Of a DNA stretch of 6,080 bases, positions 1-5,640 are shown piece after piece. The DNA is from Flavobacterium sp. (GTDB taxonomy: Bacteria > Bacteroidota > Bacteroidia > Flavobacteriales > Flavobacteriaceae). The position numbers and the translations under genes are program-made. The notes under the pieces are model-generated. The model made no database searches. It saw only the letters and a list, made by a program, of their open reading frames with translations, and had not been told where the DNA came from. Location: positions 1 through 6,080 of the forward strand of contig NZ_DQDX01000150.1 in the NCBI RefSeq assembly GCF_003525665.1, in the 5' to 3' direction. Numbering within the stretch: position 1 is the first letter of the stretch; each line of letters opens with the position of its first letter.

Positions 1-722
1 AAATGTTGGAAGATTTAATTAAGAATGAAAATCTAGAAAGTTGTGTAATCAAAACTAAAAATTGGACCAGAGAAAATTTCATTGCATTCGAAAATAAAAC
101 CAAAGCACAATATAGATTCGGATTTCCAGGAAATGAATTTCATGAAGATGAAAAAAATAAAATCCTCCAAACCATAAAAGAGCTGAAAACTGATTATCTA
201 GTCATCAGCGGAAGTTTGAACGAAGGATTAGCAACCAATTTTTATCAAAAAATAGCAGAAATCGCTAAAGAATCAAACATAAAAGTTATCGTTGATACTT
301 CTGGCGAAGCCTTGCAAAAAGTATTAGAAACTGGCGTTTATTTGATCAAACCCAACATTGGCGAATTAGCAAAACTAATTGGAGTCGAAAGGCTAGAGTT
401 ACCAGAAGTAGAAAAAGCAGCAAAAAAACTCATCGAAAATAAAAGTGCCGAAATTGTGGTAGTTTCACTTGGTGCTGACGGTGCAATTTTGGTCACAAAA
501 GATGAAACACATTTAGTAAAAGCACCAAAAGTAGAAAAGAAAAGTACCGTTGGCGCAGGCGATAGCATGGTTGGCGGAATGGTTTGGGCATTATCACAAA
601 ATAAAACGCTAAAAGAAGTAATCCAAATAGGTGTTTGTTGTGGAACTGCTGCGACTATGAACGAAGGAACACAACTTTTTAAAGCAGAAGATGTGATGAG
701 GCTGTTAGGTGAAATAGAATAA
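1..722 (+). CDS. pfkB: PfkB-type 6-phosphofructokinase (ribokinase superfamily), 5' end cut off by window edge
   Basis: Predicted cytoplasmic kinase that phosphorylates fructose 6-phosphate with ATP in glycolysis. The first whole codon is at 3, and 239 residues are visible. They align by memory along the whole length of E. coli Pfk-2 (309 aa) with a steady offset of about 69, so roughly 69 N-terminal residues lie outside the window and the ATG at 3 is probably internal. Visible landmarks are WTREN (residues 21-25), QYRFGFPG (36-43), SGSL (69-72), the ATP-site KPN with a following Glu (116-118, 121), VVSLG (153-157), the anion-hole/catalytic GAGDS (184-188, catalytic Asp 187) and a C-terminal NEGT (220-223). 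The WTR and QYRF motifs favour Pfk-2 over 1-phosphofructokinase or tagatose-6-phosphate kinase, but substrate choice within PfkB families is not certain from sequence. No lesion is seen in the visible part. It ends with TAA, 3 bp from the stop of the convergent toxin gene. Confidence 0.88.
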   Translation, partial: MLEDLIKNENLESCVIKTKNWTRENFIAFENKTKAQYRFGFPGNEFHEDEKNKILQTIKELKTDYLVISGSLNEGLATNFYQKIAEIAKESNIKVIVDTSGEALQKVLETGVYLIKPNIGELAKLIGVERLELPEVEKAAKKLIENKSAEIVVVSLGADGAILVTKDETHLVKAPKVEKKSTVGAGDSMVGGMVWALSQNKTLKEVIQIGVCCGTAATMNEGTQLFKAEDVMRLLGEIE

Positions 723-725
723 TTT

Positions 726-1034
726 TTACTTACCTGTATTTCTTTTCCAAATTTCAGGATTTCTAGAAGTATGAAATACTGCAAAAACGGCAACAATTTT
801 CAATTCCTCATTAATTTTGTAATGAATCAGAAATGGGAATTTTTCAATTTTTCTACAACGAATTTCATTGTATTTTATGGAAAAAATATAAGGATCTTTC
901 TTTAATGAATTGATTTGCTTTTTTACTTGGGTAGCATAACGCTTGCCCAATCCTTTTGATTGAATTTCGTACCAATCTCTTGCTTGCTGAATGTCTTTAA
1001 AAGCATCAACATCAATTTTTAACTCATAAATCAA
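726..1034 (-). CDS. ParE/RelE-superfamily toxin of a type II toxin-antitoxin module
   Basis: Small basic protein of 102 aa with the ParE/RelE fold pattern. It opens with a beta strand (YELKID, 3-8), followed by a helical hairpin with DIQQARDWYE (14-23) and a LG..YATQV helix (29-37). The family block R.IEKFPFLIHYKI (61-74) comes next, then an AVFHTSRNPEIW tail (85-96). ParE members poison DNA gyrase and RelE members cut mRNA on the ribosome; the RNP..W ending resembles ParE-like proteins, but the target cannot be decided here. It lies 2 bp downstream of the antitoxin gene on the same strand, so the two are probably cotranscribed. The start is odd: the frame contains no ATG at all. The longest reasonable start is TTG at 1034. 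An ATT at 1037, overlapping the antitoxin stop, is the other option, and a stop lies just above it at 1047-1049. The only ATG nearby (1025-1027) is out of frame and hits a stop after one codon. The gene is intact otherwise. Confidence 0.85.
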   Translation of the reverse strand: MIYELKIDVDAFKDIQQARDWYEIQSKGLGKRYATQVKKQINSLKKDPYIFSIKYNEIRCRKIEKFPFLIHYKINEELKIVAVFAVFHTSRNPEIWKRNTGK

Positions 1035-1036
1035 AA

Positions 1037-1258
1037 TTATAAATTTTTAGAAACTTCCTCCCAATCTAATAGTCTGTTTGGGTCAATTTGTGACTCAGAA
1101 ACTCGATCTAAAACTATTTTTTGGTGTTCAATAGGAATTTCTATTTCATCATTCCATATTGCGTCATTAATTTTCAATCTATCTGTTGGAGATAATTGTT
1201 TAACCGCTTCTAATAGTTGGTTTATATCTAATTTGATATTTAAATTAATGGAGTCCAT
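1037..1258 (-). CDS. Antitoxin, addiction-module component family (PF09720-like)
   Basis: Acidic 73-aa protein encoded just before the toxin. Its pattern matches the small 'addiction module component' antitoxins: an amphipathic helix LLEAVKQLSPTDRLKI (15-30), a middle stretch containing IEHQKIVLDRV (43-53), and a C-terminal DWEEVSKNL (65-73). That tail is the usual place for wrapping the cognate ParE/RelE toxin. Antitoxins of this kind neutralise the toxin by binding and usually repress their own operon. No helix-turn-helix or ribbon-helix-helix is clear, so DNA binding is uncertain. The ATG at 1256-1258 is the only sensible start. There is no Shine-Dalgarno sequence, and a TAnnTTTG box ends 4 bp before the ATG. 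The stop codon is 2 bp from the toxin's TTG, which suggests translational coupling. Confidence 0.8.
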   Translation of the reverse strand: MDSINLNIKLDINQLLEAVKQLSPTDRLKINDAIWNDEIEIPIEHQKIVLDRVSESQIDPNRLLDWEEVSKNL

Positions 1259-1259
1259 A

Positions 1260-1270
1260 TAACAAAGTTA
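1260..1270. promoter_or_regulatory. Candidate operator: TAAC-AAA-GTTA palindrome over the toxin-antitoxin -7 box
   Basis: A perfect 4-bp inverted repeat with a 3-bp spacer covers the -7 element (1263-1270) and touches the antitoxin start. Antitoxins commonly autorepress through palindromes at this position. The arms are short, so a chance palindrome is quite possible. Confidence 0.3.
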
Positions 1271-1294
1271 CTAAAAAAAACAAAAGTAAAACAA
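1263..1294 (-). promoter_or_regulatory. Toxin-antitoxin operon promoter (Bacteroidota type)
   Basis: Read on the minus strand, a -33-like TTG (1292-1294) is followed by 21 bp and then TAACTTTG (1263-1270), a match to the Bacteroidota -7 consensus TAnnTTTG. Only 4 bp separate the box from the ATG at 1258, so the transcript would be leaderless or nearly so. A second match, TACTTTTG at 1281-1288, would give a leader of about 20 nt but lacks a well-spaced -33 element. Confidence 0.5.
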
Positions 1295-1324
1295 AAAACC
1301 CAACAACTTTCGTCATTGGGTTTT
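1282..1324 (-). terminator. Rho-independent terminator of lepA
   Basis: It lies about 40 bp past the lepA stop. Read on the minus strand, CCCAATGAC (1320-1312) pairs with GTTGTTGGG (1307-1299) over nine positions, including two G-U pairs, closing a GAAA loop (1311-1308). Flanking AAAA/TTTT can extend the stem to 13 bp, and a T-rich tract follows (TTTTTTG then TTTTAC). On the plus strand the two G-U pairs become A-C mismatches and the downstream T run is shorter, so it should work mainly for lepA. Confidence 0.85.
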
Positions 1325-1363
1325 GTCTATATTCTATTCTCTATTTTCTTTATTCTAAAAAAA

Positions 1364-3160
1364 TTAATCATTCAACTTCAAAACAGCCATAAACGCTTCT
1401 TGTGGAATTTCAACATTTCCTACCAAACGCATTCTCTTTTTACCTTTTTTCTGTTTTTCAAGAAGTTTACGTTTTCTCGAAATATCACCACCATAACATT
1501 TTGCAGTAACGTCTTTTCTTAACGCTTTTATAGTTTCACGAGCAATAATTTTTGCTCCAATGGCTGCCTGAATCGGAATGTCAAATTGTTGTCTTGGTAT
1601 TAATTCGCGTAATTTCTCACACATTTTTTTACCAATAGTGTAGGCATTACTTTCGTGAATCAACGCAGAAAGAGCATCAACCGATTGTGCGTTTAATAAC
1701 ACATCAAGTTTCACCAATTTAGAAGTTCGCATTCCAATTGGAGAATAATCAAATGAGGCGTAACCTTTAGAAACTGTTTTCAATCGATCATAAAAATCGA
1801 ATACAATTTCAGCCAATGGCATATCAAAAGTTAATTCAACTCGTTCTGTCGTCAAATACGTTTGATTGGTAATTACACCACGTTTTTCGATACACAAACT
1901 CATTACATTTCCAACATAATCGGCTTTGGTAATGATGGTTGCTTTTATATACGGTTCTTCAACTCGGTCTAATTTTGAAGGTTCTGGTAAATCGGATGGA
2001 TTGTTAATTACAAATGAAACTTCTGGATCTTTTTTGGTGTAAGCCAAATACGAAACGTTGGGAACTGTAGTAATTACAGTCATATCGTATTCGCGTTCCA
2101 ATCGTTCTTGAATAATTTCTAAGTGCAACATTCCTAAGAATCCACAACGGAAACCAAATCCTAAAGCAGCCGAACTTTCTGCAGCAAAAACCAACGAAGC
2201 ATCGTTCAATTGTAGTTTTTCCATGGAAGCACGCAAATCTTCAAAATCGTCGGTATCCACAGGATAAATTCCGGCGAAAACCATTGGTTTTACATCTTCA
2301 AATCCGGTAATCATATTTGTTGTTGGCGTTTTTGCATCCGTTAAGGTATCACCAACTTTTACTTCTTTTGCTTCTTTAATTCCAGAGATTAAATATCCAA
2401 CATCGCCAGTAGAAATAACGTTTTTCGGAACCTGATTCAACTTCAAAGTTCCTACTTCATCAGCGAAATATTCATTGCCTGTAGCCATGAATTTAATCTT
2501 CTGACCTTTCTTTATCTCACCATTTTTTACACGGAAAATAACTTCAATTCCACGAAACGGATTGTAATGTGAATCAAAAATTAACGCCTGTAATGGTTCA
2601 TCAACATTACCTTTTGGAGCAGGAATTTTCTCAATAATTGCAGCAAGAATATTTTCAACACCAAATCCAGTTTTACCTGAAGCGTGAATAATATCTTCTA
2701 GTTTACAACCTAATAAATCTATTATATCGTCACTAACTTCTTCAGGATTTGCACTTGGTAAATCGACTTTATTCAAAACCGGAATAATTTCCAAGTCGTT
2801 TTCTAAAGCCAAATATAAATTAGAAATCGTTTGAGCCTGAATACTTTGTGCAGCATCAACAATTAGTAACGCACCTTCGCAAGCCGCAATCGAACGAGAA
2901 ACTTCATACGAAAAATCTACGTGTCCAGGTGTATCAATTAAATTCAAAATGTATTGTTCACCTTTATAAGTATATTCCATTTGAATGGCGTGACTTTTTA
3001 TGGTAATTCCACGTTCACGCTCCAAGTCCATGTTGTCAAGCAATTGTGCTTTTTCTTCACGAGCAGTAACGGTTTGTGTTGCGCCAAGAAGTCTATCGGC
3101 AAGCGTACTTTTTCCGTGGTCAATATGTGCAATAATGCAAAAATTTCTAATATTTTTCAT
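1364..3160 (-). CDS. lepA: Elongation factor 4 (LepA), ribosome back-translocase GTPase
   Basis: Translational GTPase of 598 aa, the normal length for LepA (E. coli about 599). It binds the 70S ribosome and can reverse translocation or act during stress and 30S biogenesis. Motifs in order are the P-loop AHIDHGKST (11-19), switch I DLERERGITI (45-54), DTPGH (76-80, with the catalytic His at 80), NKVD (130-133) and an SGKTG G5 loop (161-165) in place of the more usual SAKTG. Beta-barrel domain II spans roughly 190-280. EF-G-like domains follow, with SSAALGFGFRCGFLGMLHLE (329-348) and the EKRGV/T-rich segment (425-440). The LepA-specific C-terminal domain includes IPRQQFDIPIQAAIGAKII (521-539), CYGGDISRKRKLLEKQKKGKKR (555-576) and the basic tail. 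The ATG at 3158-3160 gives the family's usual N-terminus. The gene stands alone: a terminator lies downstream, and dusB lies divergently upstream behind a repeat-containing spacer. Confidence 0.97.
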   Translation of the reverse strand: MKNIRNFCIIAHIDHGKSTLADRLLGATQTVTAREEKAQLLDNMDLERERGITIKSHAIQMEYTYKGEQYILNLIDTPGHVDFSYEVSRSIAACEGALLIVDAAQSIQAQTISNLYLALENDLEIIPVLNKVDLPSANPEEVSDDIIDLLGCKLEDIIHASGKTGFGVENILAAIIEKIPAPKGNVDEPLQALIFDSHYNPFRGIEVIFRVKNGEIKKGQKIKFMATGNEYFADEVGTLKLNQVPKNVISTGDVGYLISGIKEAKEVKVGDTLTDAKTPTTNMITGFEDVKPMVFAGIYPVDTDDFEDLRASMEKLQLNDASLVFAAESSAALGFGFRCGFLGMLHLEIIQERLEREYDMTVITTVPNVSYLAYTKKDPEVSFVINNPSDLPEPSKLDRVEEPYIKATIITKADYVGNVMSLCIEKRGVITNQTYLTTERVELTFDMPLAEIVFDFYDRLKTVSKGYASFDYSPIGMRTSKLVKLDVLLNAQSVDALSALIHESNAYTIGKKMCEKLRELIPRQQFDIPIQAAIGAKIIARETIKALRKDVTAKCYGGDISRKRKLLEKQKKGKKRMRLVGNVEIPQEAFMAVLKLND

Positions 3161-3190
3161 CTTCGTTTTCTGTCAATTTTTTGGGCGTTT

Positions 3191-3205
3191 CCGCTGAAAA
3201 AGCGG
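3191..3205. repeat. GC-rich hairpin within the intergenic repeat
   Basis: CCGCT (3191-3195) and AGCGG (3201-3205) form a perfect 5-bp stem around a GAAAA loop. It is GC-rich in a very AT-rich spacer. No T run follows on either strand, so it is unlikely to be a terminator. Confidence 0.6.
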
Positions 3206-3224
3206 TCGGGCTTTTCGTTGCAAT

Positions 3225-3253
3225 CTTTTACTTTTTAAAGAAAAAAGTAAAAG
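3225..3253. repeat. Long AT-rich perfect hairpin within the intergenic repeat
   Basis: CTTTTACTTTTT (3225-3236) and AAAAAGTAAAAG (3242-3253) pair over 12 bp around the 5-nt loop AAAGA. With one bulged G at 3254, AAT (3222-3224) and ATT (3255-3257) can extend the stem. This is the central palindrome of the element. Confidence 0.7.
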
Positions 3254-3273
3254 GATTTTCACTGCAAATAAAA

Positions 3274-3309
3274 TTCACTGAACTCCTATAAAAATAAAAG
3301 TTATGTGAA
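3274..3309. repeat. Imperfect hairpin in the segment interrupting the repeat
   Basis: TTCACTGAACT (3274-3284) and AGTTATGTGAA (3299-3309) are inverted copies matching at 9 of 11 positions, separated by a 14-bp AT-rich loop. TTCACTG also occurs at 3258-3264, so the left arm is a direct repeat, 16 bp further on, of the element's own sequence. Confidence 0.4.
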
Positions 3310-3351
3310 GTAATCCCTAACGCAATATTCCAATAATAAGGAATTAATCTG

Positions 3352-3359
3352 CAAATATA
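3352..3359 (-). promoter_or_regulatory. Possible lepA promoter -7 box (TATATTTG)
   Basis: Minus-strand TATATTTG, followed by CA, matches the TAnnTTTG consensus. No TTG is found 17-23 bp upstream, so support is partial. Transcription from here would give lepA a leader of about 185 nt carrying the whole repeat in reverse, with a small ATTCC/GGAAT hairpin (3327-3344) near the RNA's 5' end. Confidence 0.35.
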
Positions 3360-3385
3360 AAGTAAAGTTTTGATTTATATGTCTG

Positions 3386-3411
3386 AAACTTGAAACCTTA
3401 AACTTGAAACC
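3386..3411 (+). repeat. Two-copy 14-bp direct repeat (AAACTTGAAACC unit)
   Basis: AAACTTGAAACC occurs at 3386-3397 and again at 3400-3411, a period of 14 bp. The second copy supplies the TTG (3404-3406) of the likely dusB promoter. Confidence 0.65.
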
Positions 3412-3431
3412 AACAAAATTTTGTATTTTTG
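3404..3431 (+). promoter_or_regulatory. dusB promoter (Bacteroidota type)
   Basis: TTG at 3404-3406, a 17-bp spacer, then TATTTTTG at 3424-3431 followed by CA. This fits the TTG-N17-23-TAnnTTTG pattern known for Flavobacterium. Transcription would begin around 3436, leaving a leader of about 10-15 nt before the ATG at 3449. Confidence 0.65.
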
Positions 3432-3448
3432 CAAAAAAAATTAATCCA

Positions 3449-4441
3449 ATGCCCAAAATAGGCAACATCATATTACCAGATTTTCCGCTATTACTTGCGC
3501 CGATGGAAGACGTGAGTGATCCACCATTTCGTAGGTTGTGTAAATTGCACGGTGCCGATTTAATGTATTCCGAATTTATTTCTTCGGAAGGATTGATTCG
3601 TGATGCCGTAAAAAGCAGAATGAAATTGGATATTTTCGATTACGAACGACCAGTTGGAATCCAAATATTTGGTGGTGATGAAGAGGCAATGGAGATGTCT
3701 TCACGAATTGTCGATGCTGTTCAACCCGATTTGGTGGATATCAATTTTGGTTGTCCAGTAAAAAAAGTAGTTTGCAAAGGTGCAGGCGCAGGAGTTTTGA
3801 AAGATGTAGATTTGATGATTCGCTTAACAAAAGCAGTTATTAAAGGAACATCGCTTCCGGTAACGGTTAAAACTAGATTAGGTTGGGATGAAAATTCTAT
3901 AAATATTGATGAGGTTGCTGAAAGACTACAAGATATTGGTGTGCAAGCCTTAACGGTTCATGCAAGAACTCGTGCGCAAATGTACAAAGGCCATTCTGAT
4001 TGGACTCATATTGAACGAGTGAAAAATAATCCTAGGATCACAATGCCAATCTTCGGAAACGGCGATATCGATTCTCCAGAAAAAGCATTAGAATATAAAA
4101 ATAAATTCGGCCTTGACGGAATGATGATTGGTCGTGCAGCAATTGGTTATCCTTGGATTTTTAACGAAATCAAACATTATTTTGCTACAGGAGAACATTT
4201 AGCAAAACCAACAATTTCCGATAGAGTAGAAGCTGCAAGAAATCACTTGACTTGGTCAATGGATTGGAAAGGTGAACGCCTTGGAATTATTGAAATGCGT
4301 CGTCATTACACCAATTACTTCAAAGGAATTGCCAATTTTAAAGAATTTAGATTAAAATTAGTAACCATCGAAGATCCAGAGGAGTTATTCAAAGCTTTAG
4401 ATGAAATTCAAGAAATCTATTCTGATTATCAGGTTTTTTAA
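3449..4441 (+). CDS. dusB: tRNA-dihydrouridine synthase, DusB family
   Basis: Cytoplasmic flavoenzyme that reduces uridine to 5,6-dihydrouridine in the tRNA D-loop using FMN and NAD(P)H. The 330-aa product has the TIM-barrel Dus layout: APMEDVSDPPFRRLC (17-31, FMN-binding strand), QIFGGD (72-77), DINFGCPVKKV (97-107) with catalytic Cys 102, K141 in VKTRLGW, H171 in TVHARTR (169-175), FGNGDI (202-207), GMMIGRAAIGYPWIF (224-238), and a helical C-terminal domain (about 245-330). Length and motifs are close to E. coli DusB (321 aa). A longer frame from TTG at 3404 exists, but that TTG is the promoter -33 element and the true start of transcription should lie after it. The ATG at 3449 gives the usual N-terminus, so it is chosen. 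No Shine-Dalgarno is visible. The stop overlaps the stop of the convergent permease gene. Confidence 0.93.
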   Translation: MPKIGNIILPDFPLLLAPMEDVSDPPFRRLCKLHGADLMYSEFISSEGLIRDAVKSRMKLDIFDYERPVGIQIFGGDEEAMEMSSRIVDAVQPDLVDINFGCPVKKVVCKGAGAGVLKDVDLMIRLTKAVIKGTSLPVTVKTRLGWDENSINIDEVAERLQDIGVQALTVHARTRAQMYKGHSDWTHIERVKNNPRITMPIFGNGDIDSPEKALEYKNKFGLDGMMIGRAAIGYPWIFNEIKHYFATGEHLAKPTISDRVEAARNHLTWSMDWKGERLGIIEMRRHYTNYFKGIANFKEFRLKLVTIEDPEELFKALDEIQEIYSDYQVF

Positions 4442-5640
4442 TCTAATAATTTTTTACTAACACGACTACTTGCAATCAAACTTGCAATAAATCCAAGTGT
4501 TACAATCGTTCCAAAAACAATAAGTACATTTTGAATCGAAAAAACCACAGGATAAGCCAAACTCTCGGTAATCATAATTAGATTGAATTGCTGTTGAATT
4601 ATAACAACAATAATTCCTAAAACAAGTCCGATAATTCCACCTAAAACACTCAATAATGTTCCTTGAAGTAAGAATATCTTTCTCAAATCTTTTACTTCGG
4701 TTCCTAAATTGTAAAGCGTTTTTAAATTGGCTTTTTTATCTAAAACCATCATAATCAAAGCGCCAATTAAGTTGAAAAGCGCAATAATTATCACTAAAGT
4801 ACAGATTAGGTAAACGGCAATGTTTTCGGTATTTAGCATCTTATATAAAGTAGCATTCAGTTCCGCTCGGTTCTTAACTTCTACTTTATTGTTTAATATT
4901 TTTGCTATTTCAGTTCGAATGGCATCTTCATCAGCATTGGGTTTTGTTTTAAATTCAATTCCCGAAATTTGATTGGGTTTGTATTCTAATAATTCTTGCG
5001 TCAATCCTAAATCGGCAAAAACATATTTAGAATCGAGCTCTTCATTATTAGTTGCAAAAATTCCAACCGGAATTATAACTGATTTATTAAAAGCATCATC
5101 CGGATTTTCGATAGCTCCTTTTCCAGGTTTTGGTACAAAAACTTCTAACTGATTATTGAAATCAAATAATCCTAACGATAATTTTTGTGAAATTCCATAA
5201 CCAACAACAACCTGAACCGTTTTTGGTTTGAACCAAGATCCGTTAAAAAGTTTTTGAGAAGCTTTATTAACATGAACAAAATTAGAATCAACACCTTTTA
5301 TAAAAGTAACTTGTTGTTTTCCGCTAAAAGAAAAAAGCACGCGTTCTTCAATTACCTTACTAAAACTGGCAATTCCATCAATATTTTTGAGTTGCTTTTC
5401 TTGATTGGCAGAAATTTCAAACGATTTTCCACTTTTAGGATTCGCCTTAAAATCGGGATCAAAATCATTCGAAAACGACAAACTAAAAACTCGTAATCCA
5501 CTAAAAACCGACAATACTATAAACAAAGCCATCGTACTAAAAATAATTCCACCCGAAGCAATTCGGGAAATAATATTAATAGCATTATTCTTGCTTTTAC
5601 TAAAAATGTAGCGTTTGGCTATGTAAAGTGGGAAATTCAC
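4438..5640 (-). CDS. ABC transporter permease, LolC/LolE (FtsX/MacB-like) family
   Basis: Inner-membrane permease of 400 aa with the LolC/LolE topology. An N-terminal amphipathic stretch, PLYIAKRYIFSKSKNNAINI (4-23), precedes TM1 (about 26-48). A large periplasmic domain follows (about 50-270), then three C-terminal segments: TM2 (about 274-299), TM3 (about 323-348) and TM4 (about 368-391). Between TM2 and TM3 lies the conserved cytoplasmic coupling loop DKKANLKTLYNLGTEVKDLR (301-320), which contacts the ATPase in this family, then IFLLQG (322-327). Such permeases, with the LolD ATPase, release lipoproteins from the inner membrane to the carrier LolA. No ATPase or second permease is in the window, so it may form a homodimer or pair with products encoded elsewhere. 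The start is GTG (5638-5640), directly after the rbfA stop and in the same frame. The gene has no promoter of its own that I can see and is probably expressed with rbfA. Confidence 0.88.
   Translation of the reverse strand: MNFPLYIAKRYIFSKSKNNAINIISRIASGGIIFSTMALFIVLSVFSGLRVFSLSFSNDFDPDFKANPKSGKSFEISANQEKQLKNIDGIASFSKVIEERVLFSFSGKQQVTFIKGVDSNFVHVNKASQKLFNGSWFKPKTVQVVVGYGISQKLSLGLFDFNNQLEVFVPKPGKGAIENPDDAFNKSVIIPVGIFATNNEELDSKYVFADLGLTQELLEYKPNQISGIEFKTKPNADEDAIRTEIAKILNNKVEVKNRAELNATLYKMLNTENIAVYLICTLVIIIALFNLIGALIMMVLDKKANLKTLYNLGTEVKDLRKIFLLQGTLLSVLGGIIGLVLGIIVVIIQQQFNLIMITESLAYPVVFSIQNVLIVFGTIVTLGFIASLIASSRVSKKLLD

Larger units (their letters stand above)
3183..3323 (+). repeat. Flavobacterial-type structured intergenic repeat, apparently interrupted
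   Basis: The stretch opens with GGGCGTT and ends with ATCCCTAACGC; the outer GCGTT/AACGC are complementary. Inside are a GC hairpin (3191-3205), TCGGGCTTTTCG (3206-3217), TTGCAATC (3218-3225), a long AT hairpin (3225-3253) and GGATTTTCACTGC (3253-3265). From memory this order matches a dispersed intergenic repeat seen in Flavobacterium genomes, whose right end usually reads CACTGCAATCCCTAACGC. Here those words are about 44 bp apart. The function of such elements is unknown to me, and they contain no ORF. Transcribed in reverse, it would form part of the lepA leader. Confidence 0.55.

Noticed and set aside
161..165. LepA G5 loop (protein residues 161-165) reading SGKTG instead of SAKTG as a possible defect
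   Set aside because: A small Ala-to-Gly change is likely tolerated and, as I recall, occurs in other Bacteroidota LepA proteins; all other GTPase motifs are intact.
338..796. 152-residue open frame on the minus strand
   Set aside because: It lies over the well-supported pfkB gene and the toxin end, its residues are rich in Ser, Phe and Pro as expected of an antisense shadow, and it matches no family I know.
1325..1357. Repeated TATTCT-like words after lepA
   Set aside because: The copies are irregular and pyrimidine-rich; this looks like simple AT-rich spacer, not a defined repeat array.
1316..1522. 68-residue open frame on the plus strand at the lepA 3' end
   Set aside because: It is antisense to the conserved lepA C-terminus and starts inside the terminator; it is Phe-rich low-complexity sequence. 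Its hydrophobic look comes from antisense of Lys/Glu codons.
3191..3217. GC hairpin read as a terminator
   Set aside because: The stem is only 5 bp and no T run follows on either strand; no gene ends nearby. It is better explained as part of the repeat.
2954..3238. Plus-strand open frames of 94 and 65 residues over the lepA start
   Set aside because: Both are antisense to the conserved LepA G domain and run out into the repeat; no domain or start signal supports them.
3404..3448. N-terminal 15-codon extension of dusB from TTG
   Set aside because: The TTG coincides with the promoter -33 element and the extension crosses the -7 box. The ATG at 3449 gives the normal DusB N-terminus.
5254..5611. 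Plus-strand open frames of 80 and 68 residues within the permease gene
   Set aside because: They are antisense to a coherent LolC/LolE-type protein and overlap each other in different frames; they are shadows.
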